DNA of 64,000 bases from Typha latifolia (GCA_019914945.1 CM034100.1:9435096-9499095); one strand, 5' to 3'. Shown: positions 44,127 to 57,020, counted from the first letter of the stretch. Program-made: numbers and translations. The notes: generated from the letters alone by a model not told the origin.

Positions 44127-45754
44127 TCTAGTCATCCAAATCTTGAGATATTAGGTTTCAATAGGTAGATAGTCTAGAATAGCTTTTGAAATTTCCACCT
44201 TAAATTTTGTTTACAACTGCTTGTGGATTGGTTCAATCTTTTTCATGTGAGTTCGTAATAGAGGAGATTGTTAGATTATTTTTGGCAATTAGAGAATGAA
44301 AAAAAAAATCCTACAATAGATGTATTTAGAATATTTTGTGAGATCATAATGGAAATTTTAAATATACTTCTGGAAAAGTTAAATAGTACTCAACATGTTC
44401 TCAATATCATTTGGCATTCAAACATTTTCATGACACATTTTATAGAGAAAGAAGTGGAGGGTGTTCAAATGTCCCTCAGGCATCCAAATATTTTTTATAG
44501 AGAGTGGAAAGAGTGTAGAGGCAATCAAACAATCCCTTGGGTGTTCGAATATTATGCTAGAGAGAAAAAAGAGTGTAGGGGCATTAAAATGGCCCTTCAG
44601 GCATTCCAATGCTTGAATCGGAGATGATTTATGGGAGCCTAACTTAAAGCAACCATTATTCAGTTTTTCGCACACATATATAAATCATTAAGCCTTATTT
44701 TGTGGATATAATGTGAGAACATACTTTGAAGCCCTAGAGGAGACTTTGTGGGGTTTCTCGGTGGTCAGAGAAGACTAAAAGTTTAACCTTCAATAGAGAT
44801 TCTCTCATCATTACTAGTACATTCATCTTTAGAGCGATATGGGATTAAAGGTTTAAGCATTCATGGTTACAGAGATAGTTTAGTTTGATTGCAATGAACA
44901 CTGAGATCGAGCCGCCAACTATGAGAAGTAAACCATTGCAGTATCTAAAGGATAAGATCTTCAGATATAGCTGTAGGATTCAACGGGTAAAATGTAAGTA
45001 ATTATTATAATTAAAATATTTATTTTAATGGTTGATATGAATGTAGTGAAAAGGATCTATGATTTTACCTAGATTCCACAAAAAATATTGGTTGCTTATG
45101 CTTTACTTCTTTATTTGTAGTGATTTTCTTATCTTTAAGTTTTCTATGGAATGGCTACTCTCCGAGATTAGGGTTAGCGTAAAATTTCCAAAACTTATTT
45201 TTATAATTTAAGTGAGTAGATCAATCCAGTTTGGAGGGTCCATATGTATTTTTTTTCTTTCTTTGTTGAGAGAGGATTTCCACATTATAAAAATCATGTC
45301 ATCGTTTTTGCCATACTTTACTTTTTCTTTCTATTTTATACTCCTATTTTGTTTTTCACTCACCAATTTGAGTTCAATTTTCTTAGTTTGAGTAGTATTT
45401 GGATTTCTTTTTCTTACTCGGTGAAAGTTTGGAGAGATGGAGTTTTAGTTTGAGTAGGTGTAGTTCACACTCGAGGGAGATTAGATCGTAACAAGGTGAA
45501 GTTTAGTATAGATATGGACATAGAATTTTCAAAGGCAATAATAGTTGATCTAACCATTAAAACAAACTAAAATTTGGATATGTTGTTCCTTTAGAAGTAA
45601 GGAATTTAATACAACTAGACTCTCATTGATCGAATTGGTAGATTGAAGGTTATGATAGATATAACAACCCAAGGTCAGTGGTGGTAAGATGAACATGGAA
45701 GGTGGATTAGTGTAGAATTTGAGGTGCTCTTGATTATAGATTAGAGAGTAGAGA
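44127..45754. repeat. Retrotransposon-type repeat debris, partly family C-like
   Basis: Contains about four units of a 60-bp tandem repeat (44391-44612) with AAAGAGTGTAG(A/G)GG, in each of which a TTC(A/G)AA word recurs. It also has a block (45515-45640) that matches the C LTR at 11290-11450 (TTTTCAAAGGCAATA, TATGTTGTTCCT). No intact ends were found and no gene was recognised. Confidence 0.5.
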
Positions 45755-46259
45755 TTAGATTATTTAGATATTAATTGTTTTAATAGTGATATATATTCTT
45801 CAATATGATTATTATTAATTATAATTAGTATAGTTAATGCTTAATTAGGTTATAAACTATTACTCATAGATATAGGTAATACTTATATTTATTTATTTAT
45901 ATTTCTATTAGATTAATAGATAGGTATGTAAATTAGAATTATTAGATTTATGTACTAATATTCATAATATATACATTTTAAGTAATTTTAACAATTTATT
46001 ATATACTATTGTGTGTAGAATAAGATACTAGTCTTATTTATTTATTTATTTATCATTTTATATAATTAAGTAAAGACTATATAGTTTCTAATTAATCAAG
46101 ATAAAGTAAGAATTATAAAATTTATTATAAAATAGATCTTGTCTTTACTTATATATTGTTTATAATTATTTAGCTTTTATTTTATAATTATATACTAAGT
46201 TTTTAATTGTTGGCAATTGTGTACAAAATATTCTAAGTGTATTTTTACATGTATATGAG

Positions 46260-47150
46260 CTTTATACAAGTCTAGAATATCTCTGGTTTGAAGAATTGCA
46301 AGATTATTGGAGAAAAGTTGTTGAGTTCACACCGCGTTCACAAACGCGTTCGAATGCGGGTACTTGCGTTCACACAGACCGAGAGCTGTGTTCACAAACG
46401 CGTTCGAACGCGGGTACTTACGTTCACAAAGACCGAGAGCTGCGTTCACAAACGTGTTCGAACGCGGGTACTGCGTTCACACAGACCGAGAGCTGCGTTC
46501 ACAAACGCGTTCGAACGCAACCTGAAGAATTCAAGTTGTCGCGTTCGAACGCACTCGAGCCCGTTCGAACGCACCTAAGATGAAGTCATGCCGTTCGAAC
46601 GCACCAACGAAGTTTGAAAATATTGGATTCTCGTGAGTTCGGATAAGATTTAGATTTGGCTCTATCTTGGAGATCATATATAAGGATTGTGATGCCCTAT
46701 CTCTAGGGAGGTCGAAGAAGCATTATTGAAGGAGACTTCTTGAGGCTACATCTGTTCTTCAACTAACAAGGTTCCACTCATCTACAAAACTTAATCTTTC
46801 GTCTTAAGGGTTATCTAGACGAAAGATCAATCTTGAAGGCTACTGAGATTGGACTTCAATCACGAGAAGTAGTGAATCGTGGGTTCTAGCGAGCAAGACT
46901 AAGAGGAATAAAGTCTTTTGGATCGACGGGTTGTTTTGTGAGTCAGTCTTGTAACTACTACTATTCTAGTGATTGGTTTTGATCCGAGTTTGGATCCGTG
47001 GTTTTTTCCCGTTTGAGTTTTTCCACGTTAAAATCTTGGCATTCATCTCTGCTTTCGTTTTTAATATTTCTTCGGAGTTTTACTTAAGCGAACAAGTGAT
47101 ATCATTGCCTAGTATTTAGATACATACTTGTGTCTAGGGATTTTTCATTA
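46260..47150 (+). repeat. Insertion with TTCGAACG-rich repeats, possibly a Ty1/copia-type LTR
   Basis: Interrupts an A LTR. The first part has 54-bp tandem repeats (46334-46520). The later part has GTGGTTTTTTCCCG and TTTTTCCACGTTAAAATC (46999-47035), wording common near the end of plant copia LTRs. No exact ends or target duplication were found. Open frames of about 95 codons here follow the tandem repeat and are not genes. Confidence 0.45.
46334..46520. repeat. 54-bp tandem repeat, about 3.5 units
   Basis: Units start at 46334, 46388, 46442 and 46495 (the last one base short). Each opens GCGTTCACAAACG and contains the near-palindrome CGCGTTCGAACGCG followed by GGTACT and GACCGAGAGCT. Confidence 0.93.
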
Positions 47151-49140
47151 TATATTTAGAATATTTTATATAAAAAAAATAGACCTCTCCTCATTATATT
47201 ATAACTAGTATTTTATGATAATAGTATAATTACAGTATTTGAATCGTACCTGTAATGTGGATCTAGTTATGTACAAAATAAAAGAAGTGATTCTAAACCT
47301 AATAAACTTTTATATTCTATTTGAACTAATTCTAATTGGATAAATGACTAACTTAATGTTACTTAAATATTTTCAAACTCCAAACCCTTAAGACCCCATG
47401 GACCTTGCTAGCGATGAGTTGACTCTCGGTTGACAGATGTGAGGGATATGTAGTTCTGTCTTCTAATCAGATATGAGTAATCTTATCCTCTAGATGCTTT
47501 TCTCAAATTAGAATTTATTATCTAATTATGTATATGTATGTTTTGGCCTCCAGCATGATTATATGACATTATCTAGAGATGATTTCATTTGAGCATATTT
47601 TATAATATATTTGATTAAACTGATGTGAGATATGAGTATACTGGTGATCTATAGAGATGATTAGAGATGACTATACTATTGGAACTTTATGTTGAGGTGA
47701 TCTTTAACATAAGTATGCATGTGATAGACTAGTAGGGTATGCATGTGTTAGATATATAGTTGGAGACTGCATTCCATCATTTTCCTCTTAGCTTCTTTAC
47801 CACCTAAATTTTTTAGTCGCATGATTTGTTATAATACTAGATAAAATGTATATGATCTATCATTTAGAAGGAAAGTATAAAATCTAATTGATATGATAGT
47901 TGATAGAAAGCGTGAGGATACCCGAATGGGCGCAAAGGTTACAACGCGCTTGGTGGATGATTGATCGCTTGACGTAGTCATAATCCTATGGCCTTATATT
48001 CGAGGTCGTTAATCTGTGTGCGCAGTAGACATTCGGACACATGTCATTCGCTAGGGCATATGTGACGAGTTATCCTCACATAGTCTTTATCAGCTAGAGG
48101 GGTGGCTGGTCTGGATGGATGTTGATACCCTTTACGGATGGCAGGGTATAATTATGATTGAGATATTCCTTGCGGATGACAGGGTATGCTCTAAGCCTTC
48201 GGGCATGTTGATGAGACTGGGTATCGGGTGTTGACTATGCATAATGGTCTAGTATAATGATGACATTCCAGGATGACACTAATGATTGAGATGTTGAGAA
48301 ATGCATATAATTTTATTATCATCTGATATACCTGATTATCAAGTGGTCATTATGCATCATATGTGATTGCATTTGATATCATAACATGGTCATGGTCGGC
48401 ATGCATCATATGTATCATATTGATAGAATTATGATGATGCTATGACATGGAGATTTATTTATTCATTGTCGATAATTATATATTTTTACTAGTTATGACA
48501 TAATATCTACTTTTTATTTATATATTATTAAGGACACATTCATATACTTATTCATGATATGATGCGCTTTCTGATTCATATTATCCAGTACATGATTTAC
48601 TTTTTGTTTGGCATCACTAATTCAGAATAAGGTCTACTCACTAAGCCTTTTGCTCATGACTTTCTTTATTTCTTTCTAATCCTCAAGATATTATGGTACG
48701 TGATAACGACTTGAGATATCCTAAGGAGATATTTTAAAGCAAAGATGAGGTGAGCTAGAGATGTGAGATAGTATCAAAAATGGTTTATCTAGATATTGAA
48801 TTGTACTATTATTTGATATTTGTATTCCATTGTATAGACGATGATTTGTATAATACAAATTGGATTATAGTGTATTTATGTATTAGTGATTTTAGTGGTA
48901 TCTTAATGGTTTGTTGTGGCCTGTGTGGACCTTGTCAAATTATGTAGTTGTCTAGTATGGTTATTGTGGACTTGGATATTCATATATTAATAGGTTTATT
49001 TGGTTGATAGTATGATTGATCTCTGAGATGGATTATGTTGAGTACATGTGTATCTATGAGTTCGGGCCCCGCTTATCTTATAGCGTGTGCCGCGTGTGCG
49101 CGTGGGCATGGACATGCCCGTGCCGGGTAGGGGCGTTATA

Positions 49141-49268
49141 ATAGTCATGAACTACAACAACTCACCATGCTTCTCTCACCTTGCCCTCAAAGTGCAAAGT
49201 AGGAAAATGATCCATCAAGTCGTCCTCTATCTCCCACGTCGCCTCATTAGTGGACCATCCTAGCCACT
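49141..49268 (-). pseudogene. Chromovirus pol 3' end, downstream half of a split gene
   Basis: Minus strand WLGWSTNEATWEIEDDLMDH, then FPTLHFEGKVREAW and a stop. It is the chromodomain end of pol. The upstream half lies at 51288-51610 and the two were separated by the solo LTR 49269-51287. CCACT (49264-49268) is one copy of the target duplication. Confidence 0.88.
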
Positions 49269-51287
49269 TGTAACTCCCCCGCCCAGTATGAGTACGTGCA
49301 TGCCTACGCACCTACACGGCACACGTGATGCACGCACCTACACAGCCCGTTACGCACAGATACACCTATACTCAATATAATCCATCTCAAAGATCAATCA
49401 TACTATCAATCAAATAAGCATGTTAACATATGGATGTCCAAATCCACAACAACTATACTAGACAGCTACATAATCTAGCAGGGCCCACACAAGGCACGAC
49501 AAACCATCAAGATATAACTACAACAACTAATACAAGAGTACACTATGATTCGATCTGTATTATACAAATCATCGTCTAATACAAAAGAGTATATATATCA
49601 AATATTGGTACAACTCAATTTCTGTATAAACTATCATCTATATCGTCTCGCATCTATAGCCCACCTCATCATTGCTCTAAAATATCTTTTCAAGATATCT
49701 CAAGTCGCTATCATGTACCATATATCTAAGGGAGTTAGAAAAGAAATAAAGAGAGTCATGAGCAAAAGGATTAGTGAATGGGCTTTACCCCGAATTAGTG
49801 ATGCCAAACAGAGAGTAAATCATGTACTAGATAATATAAATTAGAAAGAAGCACGATGTCATGTATGAGCATGTATATATATATATATATATATATATAT
49901 CATCAATGACATATATATAAATGAAGTCAATTCTCATGAATGAGCATATTATATTTCTAGCCAAAAATATATCTCATGGTGAATTACAATATAACATCAC
50001 CAAATATAACAACATATCATATAACAATTATAATCCAATGATACTAGTCACATCATAATATATCCTAATTTGAGAAAGGCGTATAGGGATAAGACTACTC
50101 ACATCTTATCAAAAGATCCAATACACATATCCCTCAAGTCCATCAATCAATCGCCACTCATTGCTAGTAGATCCCCAAAGTCTCAAATATGGAGGTTCGG
50201 AGTTTGAAAAATGTTTAAGTAACATAAAGTTAATTGTTTATCCAATTATAGTCCGTTCGAGTAAAATATAATATTTTATTAGGTTTAAAATTGATTAGAT
50301 TCATAGGATAAATTTAATTGTGATAATATTAATCTGCTATTACCATAATTTATATTTATTAAATAAAAATCATATTTTGCTAATTATAGAATAAGTAATA
50401 AGTATATAGTAATTTATCTCCTTTTTGTAAATAACCAAAGACGACTATATATATGATTTAATAAAAATATAATTATAAAATAATATTATTAATAATTATT
50501 TTATAATACCTACTCTTATTTAATTAATCATAAATTATACACAAAATAGTCATTATCCTATTATACAAAAATAATATGCAAGTCTAGTATTCCATTTTAT
50601 ACAAACTATTAGACAATAATAATAATATACTAAAAATAGTCATATAAAATATAAATATAAATATAAATATAAATATAAATATAAGAGTATTATCAATAAG
50701 ACTACATATATTAAACTAATAAATAATAATTAAACTATAAATAAATTTATAGGCAATATTTATATTATAATAAATTATTATACTAAAAATACTTAGTAAA
50801 ATTATATTAGTGAGTGTAAATTATCAAAATAATTTATTATCTAAATAAACTAATTTACCTAACATTAGAAAAATAATTATATAATTAACATAAAAAAATA
50901 ATAATCCTCTTTGCTTTGCAACAAGAGGAGGAGAAGGCACCGAGAAGGGAGGAGAAGAAGAAAGGAAGAAGAAAAGAAAGAAAGAAAGAAAGAAAGAAAA
51001 GAAAGAAAGGAAGAAAGGAACAAGAAGAAGATAAGAGAGAGAGGAGGGGAGGGAAGTGCAGACCCAGGCCGGCGGGGAGGGCACCGACCATTGTTGGTCA
51101 ACCAACAGCCGGCCTCTCGCCAGTGACTCAGCTCCGACGAGCCCACCGGAGCTAGTTGGGCGGGCCGGTGGGCGCCACCCAGCATGGCACGAGGCCGGCC
51201 ACATTGTGGTTGGCCATGTCATGCCATGCAAAATATTAATTAATATAATTTAATTTTTTTAATTTTTTTTAGAGATAGGTTGTTACA
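49269..51287 (-). mobile_element. Complete solo family A LTR
   Basis: Runs from TGTAACTCCCCCGCCC (49269, its 3' end in complement) to GGTTGTTACA (51287, its 5' end). It is flanked by a perfect 5-bp duplication CCACT at 49264-49268 and 51288-51292. At 2019 bp it is shorter than the copy at 58321, partly because the hairpin minisatellite region and the GTGCTGGGC block are absent. It splits a chromodomain-encoding pol fragment exactly. Solo LTRs arise when the two LTRs of an element recombine. Confidence 0.93.
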
Positions 51288-51610
51288 CCACTTCATTGAA
51301 ACCTCCATATTTATTTGCCCATCATGTTGACACCTCCTCTTAGCTAGGACTCACACCGGCTCATCCATCTCATGATCTTCAGTAGGCTTTGGCAAATCAA
51401 TCCCTATGGTTAGATCTGGTCCAATCCTGACCTTCAAAATTGTGACGTGGAAAATAGATATACCCGTATCCCTTTAGGTAGCTCCAACCGATAGGCTATG
51501 GGTCAAATACATTCCAACATCTTGTATGGATCAAAGAACCGATAGGACAACATTTGGTTTTGCACGGGTCACAAGGTCACCTAATAATATGGCTTCTTAA
51601 ATTCTTGCAA
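51288..51610 (-). pseudogene. Chromovirus integrase C-terminus, upstream half of a split gene
   Basis: Minus strand: FFDPYKMLECI, IAYRLELPKGIRVY, then LPKPTEDHEMDEPV and LAKRRCQHDGQ, with one shift. It runs up to the solo LTR and continues beyond it at 49268. Confidence 0.85.
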
Positions 51611-51770
51611 AATAATAAGTCTTTATGAGCTAGAAAATAAATTATAAGAATATGTCTGATGACAAATATCAACATATGATACATATAGTAGCAGCAAATA
51701 TATTATAATAATATAAATGATGTCTTGAAAATAAATAATTCATTTGAGAATGCAAACCACTCTGGTAAGG
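51611..51770 (+). other. AT-rich DNA, nothing recognised
   Basis: Short gap between the gypsy pol fragment and the RNase H fragment. Confidence 0.4.
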
Positions 51771-52160
51771 TGGGTTCCTCCTCTACCAAATTGGACCAAA
51801 GTCAATACTAATGAGTCTTTTGACCATGTGGTCCAAGAAAGTGGAGCAAGGTATATCATACGCAAGCACTAATGGCTCATTAATGTGCAGGTGCTATTTG
51901 GATTGACGAAGAAAGCCCCTTAGATCAGAAGCTGCAGGAGCACTATAGTTTTTTAGGCTAGCTAGTAGGATGGGACTTCAACATTTTATTTTGGAGCTGG
52001 ACTCTAAGGAATTGGTAGAATTCTTAACTCATGGCTGAGAGATTCCCTTTTGTATCAGCTTTATTGTACAAGAATGTCATAGACTTTTGAAAGCTTTTGT
52101 TAATATTCAAGTAGGAAATATAATTGCCAATTGGGTAGGAAATATGGGCAGGGTTATTGG
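51771..52160 (+). pseudogene. RNase H-like domain fragment, LINE type
   Basis: WVPPLPNWTKVNTNE at the start is the usual entry to the plant RNase H-like domain (RVT_3). It continues with AGAIWIDEE, then SRMGLQHFILELDSKELVEF with a conserved Asp-Ser, and at the end AFVNIQVGNIIANWVGNMGR. This domain forms the end of many plant LINE polyproteins. Stops and shifts are present. An A LTR begins right after it (52161), so the fragment was cut there. Confidence 0.75.
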
Positions 52161-53036
52161 TGTAACAACCTTAAAAAAAATATTTGGATGGACCTCATGC
52201 CATGCTGGGCTGGCGCGGGCTGGGGGTGCCACGCACTCCCAACGACTGGCCCGGTTGACTAGGCCAGTTAGCTCCAGTGGGCCCATCGGTGCTGAAGCCG
52301 CAGCACCGACGTCCCCACCGTCTCTCTCTCTCCCCCACCCCCCTTTATATTTTTTTTCTCTCTCTGTCTCCCTCACTCTCCTCTCTCTCTCTCAAACTCT
52401 CTTTCTCTCTCTCCCATTGTTATCGCCATCGAACCGCCACTGTTGTCGTCGCTGCCGCCATCGCCACGGTGGCCAAGGTGAGCTTCTTTTCCTCTCTCCT
52501 CTCCTCCCTTCTCTTTCTTTCTTTCTCCTTCTCTATCTCTCTCTCTCTCTCTCTTCTCTTCTCTTCTTCTTCTTCTTCCTTCTTCTTCTCCTTTCTAAGC
52601 TTTTTCTTTTGTCTCTGCACTGTAGCAAGCAGTGCTGCCAAGCCCAGCACTGGTGTCATTGTTTTTATTATTTATTTTATTTTATATTTGTTTATTTATT
52701 TTGTTAGGTATTATTTTTTTAATTAATGCTGATAAATTATTTAGACATTAATTATGTTCATAATAATATATCCACATGATAATTATTAATTATAATTAGT
52801 ATAATTAATGATTAATTAGGTTATAACTATTACACATAAATATAGGTAATACTTATATTCATTTATTTAATTATATTAGATTTATGTACTAATATTCATA
52901 TTATATGCATTATAAGTAATTTTAACAATATATTGTATACTATTGTGTGTATAATAAGATACTAGTCTTATTTATTTATTATTTTGCATAATTAAATAAA
53001 TACTATATAATTTTTGGTTAATCAAGATAGAGTAAG
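52161..53036 (+). repeat. Family A LTR, 5' part
   Basis: Opens TGTAACAACCTTAAAAAAAA and has the GC-rich block, CT-rich tract, the donor-like GGTGAGC (about 52479) and the GTGCTG...CCCAGCAC block (52631-52654). A second A LTR begins at 53037, inside it. The rest of this copy is not seen further on. Confidence 0.82.
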
Positions 53037-53721
53037 TGTAACAACCGAACCTTGAAAGAAAAAAATTAAAAATTAATTAAATTAATTTTGGGCACGACAT
53101 GGCCCGTCACACTATGGCCGACCTCATGCCCATGCAAGCTGCTCATGCAGTTTGCATGGTGGGGAGCCACGCGCCTACTGCCGCTGCCGCAGCCAACCGG
53201 CTGTAGTCAGCTGGCCGCGGCAGGCTCCGGTGTCGCCGCTACCCCTCCTCCACCGCCTTCCCTTTCTCTCTTTATATCTCTCTCTCTCTTTCTCTCTCAC
53301 ATATTCTCTCTCTCACTCTCTCTCTCTCTCACTCCCTCTCTCTCAAGCTCTCCTTCGCTTATCGACGCCGGCCTGCCGCTGTCACCGTTGTCGCCGTTGC
53401 CGCCGCTACGGCCGAGGTGAGCCTCCCTCCCTTCCCTTCTTCTTCTTCTTCTTCTTCTTCTTCTTCTTCTTCTTCTTCTTCTTCTTCTCCTCCTCCTTCT
53501 TCTTCTTCCTTTCCTCTGTTCATTTTACCTTCTCTGGTAATAAAGCACGTGTAAAGTACTTATGTTATTTAGTTAATCTAAATTGGATCTTTAATTTAAT
53601 TTGTCAAGAATAGATATATTTAGTAACATGGTAAGTGTAATTAGTGTAATTTCAATTAATTATAATTATAAATATTTGTACATAAATATATTTTATTAGA
53701 TTAATACATGTCTTTATAATT

Positions 53722-53758
<37 letters not shown>

Positions 53759-54382
53759 GCTTATTATACATTATTATGCATGTAATATAATAGTAGGCTT
53801 ATTTAATGTTTATATTACATGATTAAGTAAAGATTATTTTATATGCAACTCTTTAATTTATTTAGTAAGGATAGTAGTGACAAAGTAATTAAAGTATAAT
53901 TATACAATATTATATAATATAGGTGCTTGTATCTTAAATTATATTATTGTACATGGAGCTCTTTTACGGTTTTTTTATCAAAAGAGATTGACTATTATAT
54001 ACTTAATATATAATTAGCAAACTATGATTTTATAAATAAATCTACAATTAGAATAATAACAAACTATTATTATTATAATTAAATATATGATATAGATCAA
54101 ATTATTTAATAAAAACAAAATAAGGAATTTTAAACCTAATAAATCATCATATATTACACAAACGGATCCTAATTGGATAAATAACTGACCTTATATTACT
54201 TAAATATTTTTAGATCCCGAACCCTCTTATTTGAGACCCCGTGGACCCTGACGATGAGTTGATGTTGGACTGATGAACGTGAGAGATGTGTGGTTCGTGC
54301 CATCTGATCAGACTGTGAGTAGTCTTATTCCCTAGACACCTTTTTCAAATTAGGATATATTATATCTTATGTACATGCATGA
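53037..54382 (+). repeat. Family A LTR, 5' part, inserted in another A LTR
   Basis: Begins TGTAACAACCGAACC straight after GTAAG. It has a GC-rich block, a GAGGTGAGCC donor-like word (53414-53423), a (TTC)n run at 53438-53488 and the AT-rich middle. It matches other copies to about 54382 (CTTATGTACATGCATG) and then stops. Confidence 0.82.
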
Positions 54383-54651
54383 AAATCATGTATTTTGGGT
54401 GATGAATTTTAATTACAAATATACAAACTTATTTTTTTATGATATTAATGATGTTATGGAAAAAATTTTGATGATGCTATAAGATTAAATCGTTCAGTAT
54501 ATGTGGTGGATTTTGCATAGAGGATTTGATAGAATATTAAGTTGAGACTCTTGATAAAATATGAGATTTAAGTGATTTAATTAGAAATTAGATATGTTGG
54601 TTTTTAATCATAGATATTAAATTGAGATATTATGTGCTTTGACATGTTAGT
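54383..54651 (+). other. AT-rich DNA, nothing recognised
   Basis: Separates a + strand and a minus-strand A LTR and shows no similarity to either. Confidence 0.4.
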
Positions 54652-55627
54652 TGTAACGCCACCGCCTAGCACGGGCACGTGCACGCCCACGTGCCCACAC
54701 GGCACGCGCAGCGCACGCGACAGGTCGGGCGGGGCCCGTCACGCACAGATACTCTCCTGTAACCATATAATCATGATATCATCAAATACTACTTGTTAAC
54801 ATATTCATGCTCACATAATCCAACACCAAATAAAATATACTATCAACCAAATAAACCTGTTAACATGTGAATATCCAAGCCTACAATAATATACACTAGA
54901 CCACTAATTAATCTGGCAGGACCCACACAGGCCACAACAAACCATCAAGGTATAACTAAACAACTAATACAAGAGTACACTATAGTCTGACCTATATTAT
55001 ACCAATTATCGCTTATACAATGAAGTACAAATATAAAATAATGGTATAACTCAATATCTGATTAAACTATCTTTTATATCATCTCGCATCTATAGCTCAC
55101 CTCATCTTTCTAAAATATCTCATCGGAATATCTCGAGTCGATATCACGTACCATATTATCTGTGGAGGTTAGAAAAGAAATAAGGAAAGTCATGAGCAAA
55201 AGGCTCAGTGAATGGACATTACCTTGAATTAGTGATATCAAATAGAGAGTAAATCATGTACTTGATAATATGAATCAAAAAACAGCATGATGCCATGTAT
55301 GAACATGTATATATGTATCCTCAATGACATATATATGAATGAAATTAATTCTCATGAATGAGCATATTATATCTTTAACCAAAAATATATCACATAATGA
55401 AATTACTATATAACATCACCGAATATAACAACATATCATGTATATCAATTATGATCCAATAATACTAGTCACATCAATGATGTGCATGCCAACCACTAGA
55501 TAATCGTAGATGTCAGAACCAGATATAGTCCACATATCTCTCACTATCACAATCATCCGTCTCAACTATGAATATCATACACCATGCTGGACTACGGTAC
55601 CCGGCTCCAAACTCGATACACATCATG

Positions 55628-55870
55628 TCACAAGCTCAGAGCATACCCTGTCATACGCTAAGAGTATCTCTATAGATAAATCATACCCTGCCATACGCTA
55701 AGCGTATCTCTATAGATAAATCATACCCTGTCATACGCTAAGGGTATCTTAGAAGAAAGTAATCATACCCTGTCATACGCTAAGGGTATATCAATGATAG
55801 TTGTACCCTATCATACGCTAAGAGTACAACCATTAGCCATCACCATACTCTGCCATACGCTAAGAGTATG
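55628..55870. repeat. Minisatellite, six 39-41-bp units with compensating stem changes
   Basis: CATACGCTA recurs at 55652, 55692, 55732, 55773, 55812 and 55853. Stem arms are ATACCCT/AGGGTAT in two units. One unit has GTAC...GTAC outer pairs and another ATACTCT/AGAGTAT, so pairing is kept while the bases change. Two units (55628 and 55682) have one mismatch. Confidence 0.92.
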
Positions 55871-57020
55871 TCTTTACCAGTCCGGACCAGATACCGTTCC
55901 ATCCATCGCATCATATCATATCACATCATATACACATGTACTTTTATGATTTCCTATACATGATAAATCATATGCATATATATCCAGTACGACAACAGAT
56001 CATGCAACTCAGGAATTTAGATGGTAAAGAAGCCAAAAGAAAAATGATGCAATGCCGACTCTAACCATGTATCTAACACATGTATACTTTTGCTAGTCTA
56101 TCACATGCATACTCATAATAGAGATTATCCCGACATAAAAACCATAACAGCATAATCATCTCTATATATCACCAATGTACTCATATCTTATATCAGTCTA
56201 ATCAAATATATGATAAAATATGGTTGACTAAAATCATCTCTATACAAAGTTATATAATCATGCTAGAGGCCAAAACATGCATGTACATAAGATATAATAT
56301 ATCCTAATTTGAGAAAAGTGTCTATGAGATAAGACTACTCACCACCACTACAAATATCAAACAACCACTCGTTCACGTTGCTACGACAATGGTCAAACCT
56401 CAATAGCTAAGTCCACGGGATCCTGAACAGGGGGTCAGAATCTAAAATTATTTAAATAATATGATGTTAGTCGTTTATCTGATTAAAATCTGTTCATGTA
56501 ATATATGATGATTTAGAAGGTTTTAGAATTTCTACTTATCTTTATTACTAGCTAGATTTTTAATTACAGATAAAAATAAAAATAAAAATATAGATGAAAA
56601 CTTAACTATAATTATATCTTGATTAATTAAAGATTACTTTATAAAATAATAAATAAATACATAAGCCTAGTATTTTATTTGTTACAAAAATAACAATATA
56701 TAATAAATGAATAGAATTACTTAAAATGTATATCATAAGAATATTAGAATATAAATCTAATAATTATAATTTACAAATCTATCTATTAATCTAATATACA
56801 TATAAGTAAATAAATAAATAAATATAAGTATTACCTATATTTATGTGTAATAGTTTATAACCTAATTAATCATCAATAAACTTTAATTAACAATAATAAT
56901 AATGATGAGTATGTATTATTATTAAAATAAATAATGTCTAAATCTATTTGTATTAATTAAGACAGAAATACCTAAATAAATAAATAATAAAATTAAAAAG
57001 GATAATGTATCACTAGTACT

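Larger units (their letters stand above)
45755..49140 (+). repeat. Family A LTR, 5' truncated and interrupted
   Basis: The left part (45755-46255) matches 62280-62600. A foreign block occupies about 46260-47150, then the LTR resumes and runs to GTGCCGGGTAGGGGCGTTATA at 49140. It has two hairpin units (48125-48195) and the GATTCATATTATCCAGTACATG block shared by all copies. Minus-strand pol debris follows directly. Confidence 0.8.

Noticed and set aside
46288..46583. Two overlapping frames of about 95 codons
   Set aside because: They follow from the 54-bp tandem repeat, whose length is a multiple of three; neither looks like a protein beyond the repeat.
49874..49899. (AT)n run as a possible regulatory site
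   Set aside because: A plain AT microsatellite; similar runs occur at 53720-53752 and 2889-2902.
55628..55870. Regular repeats with spacers that look like a CRISPR array
   Set aside because: The host is a plant, the spacers are repeated and not unique, there are no cas genes, and the units form a minisatellite in an LTR.
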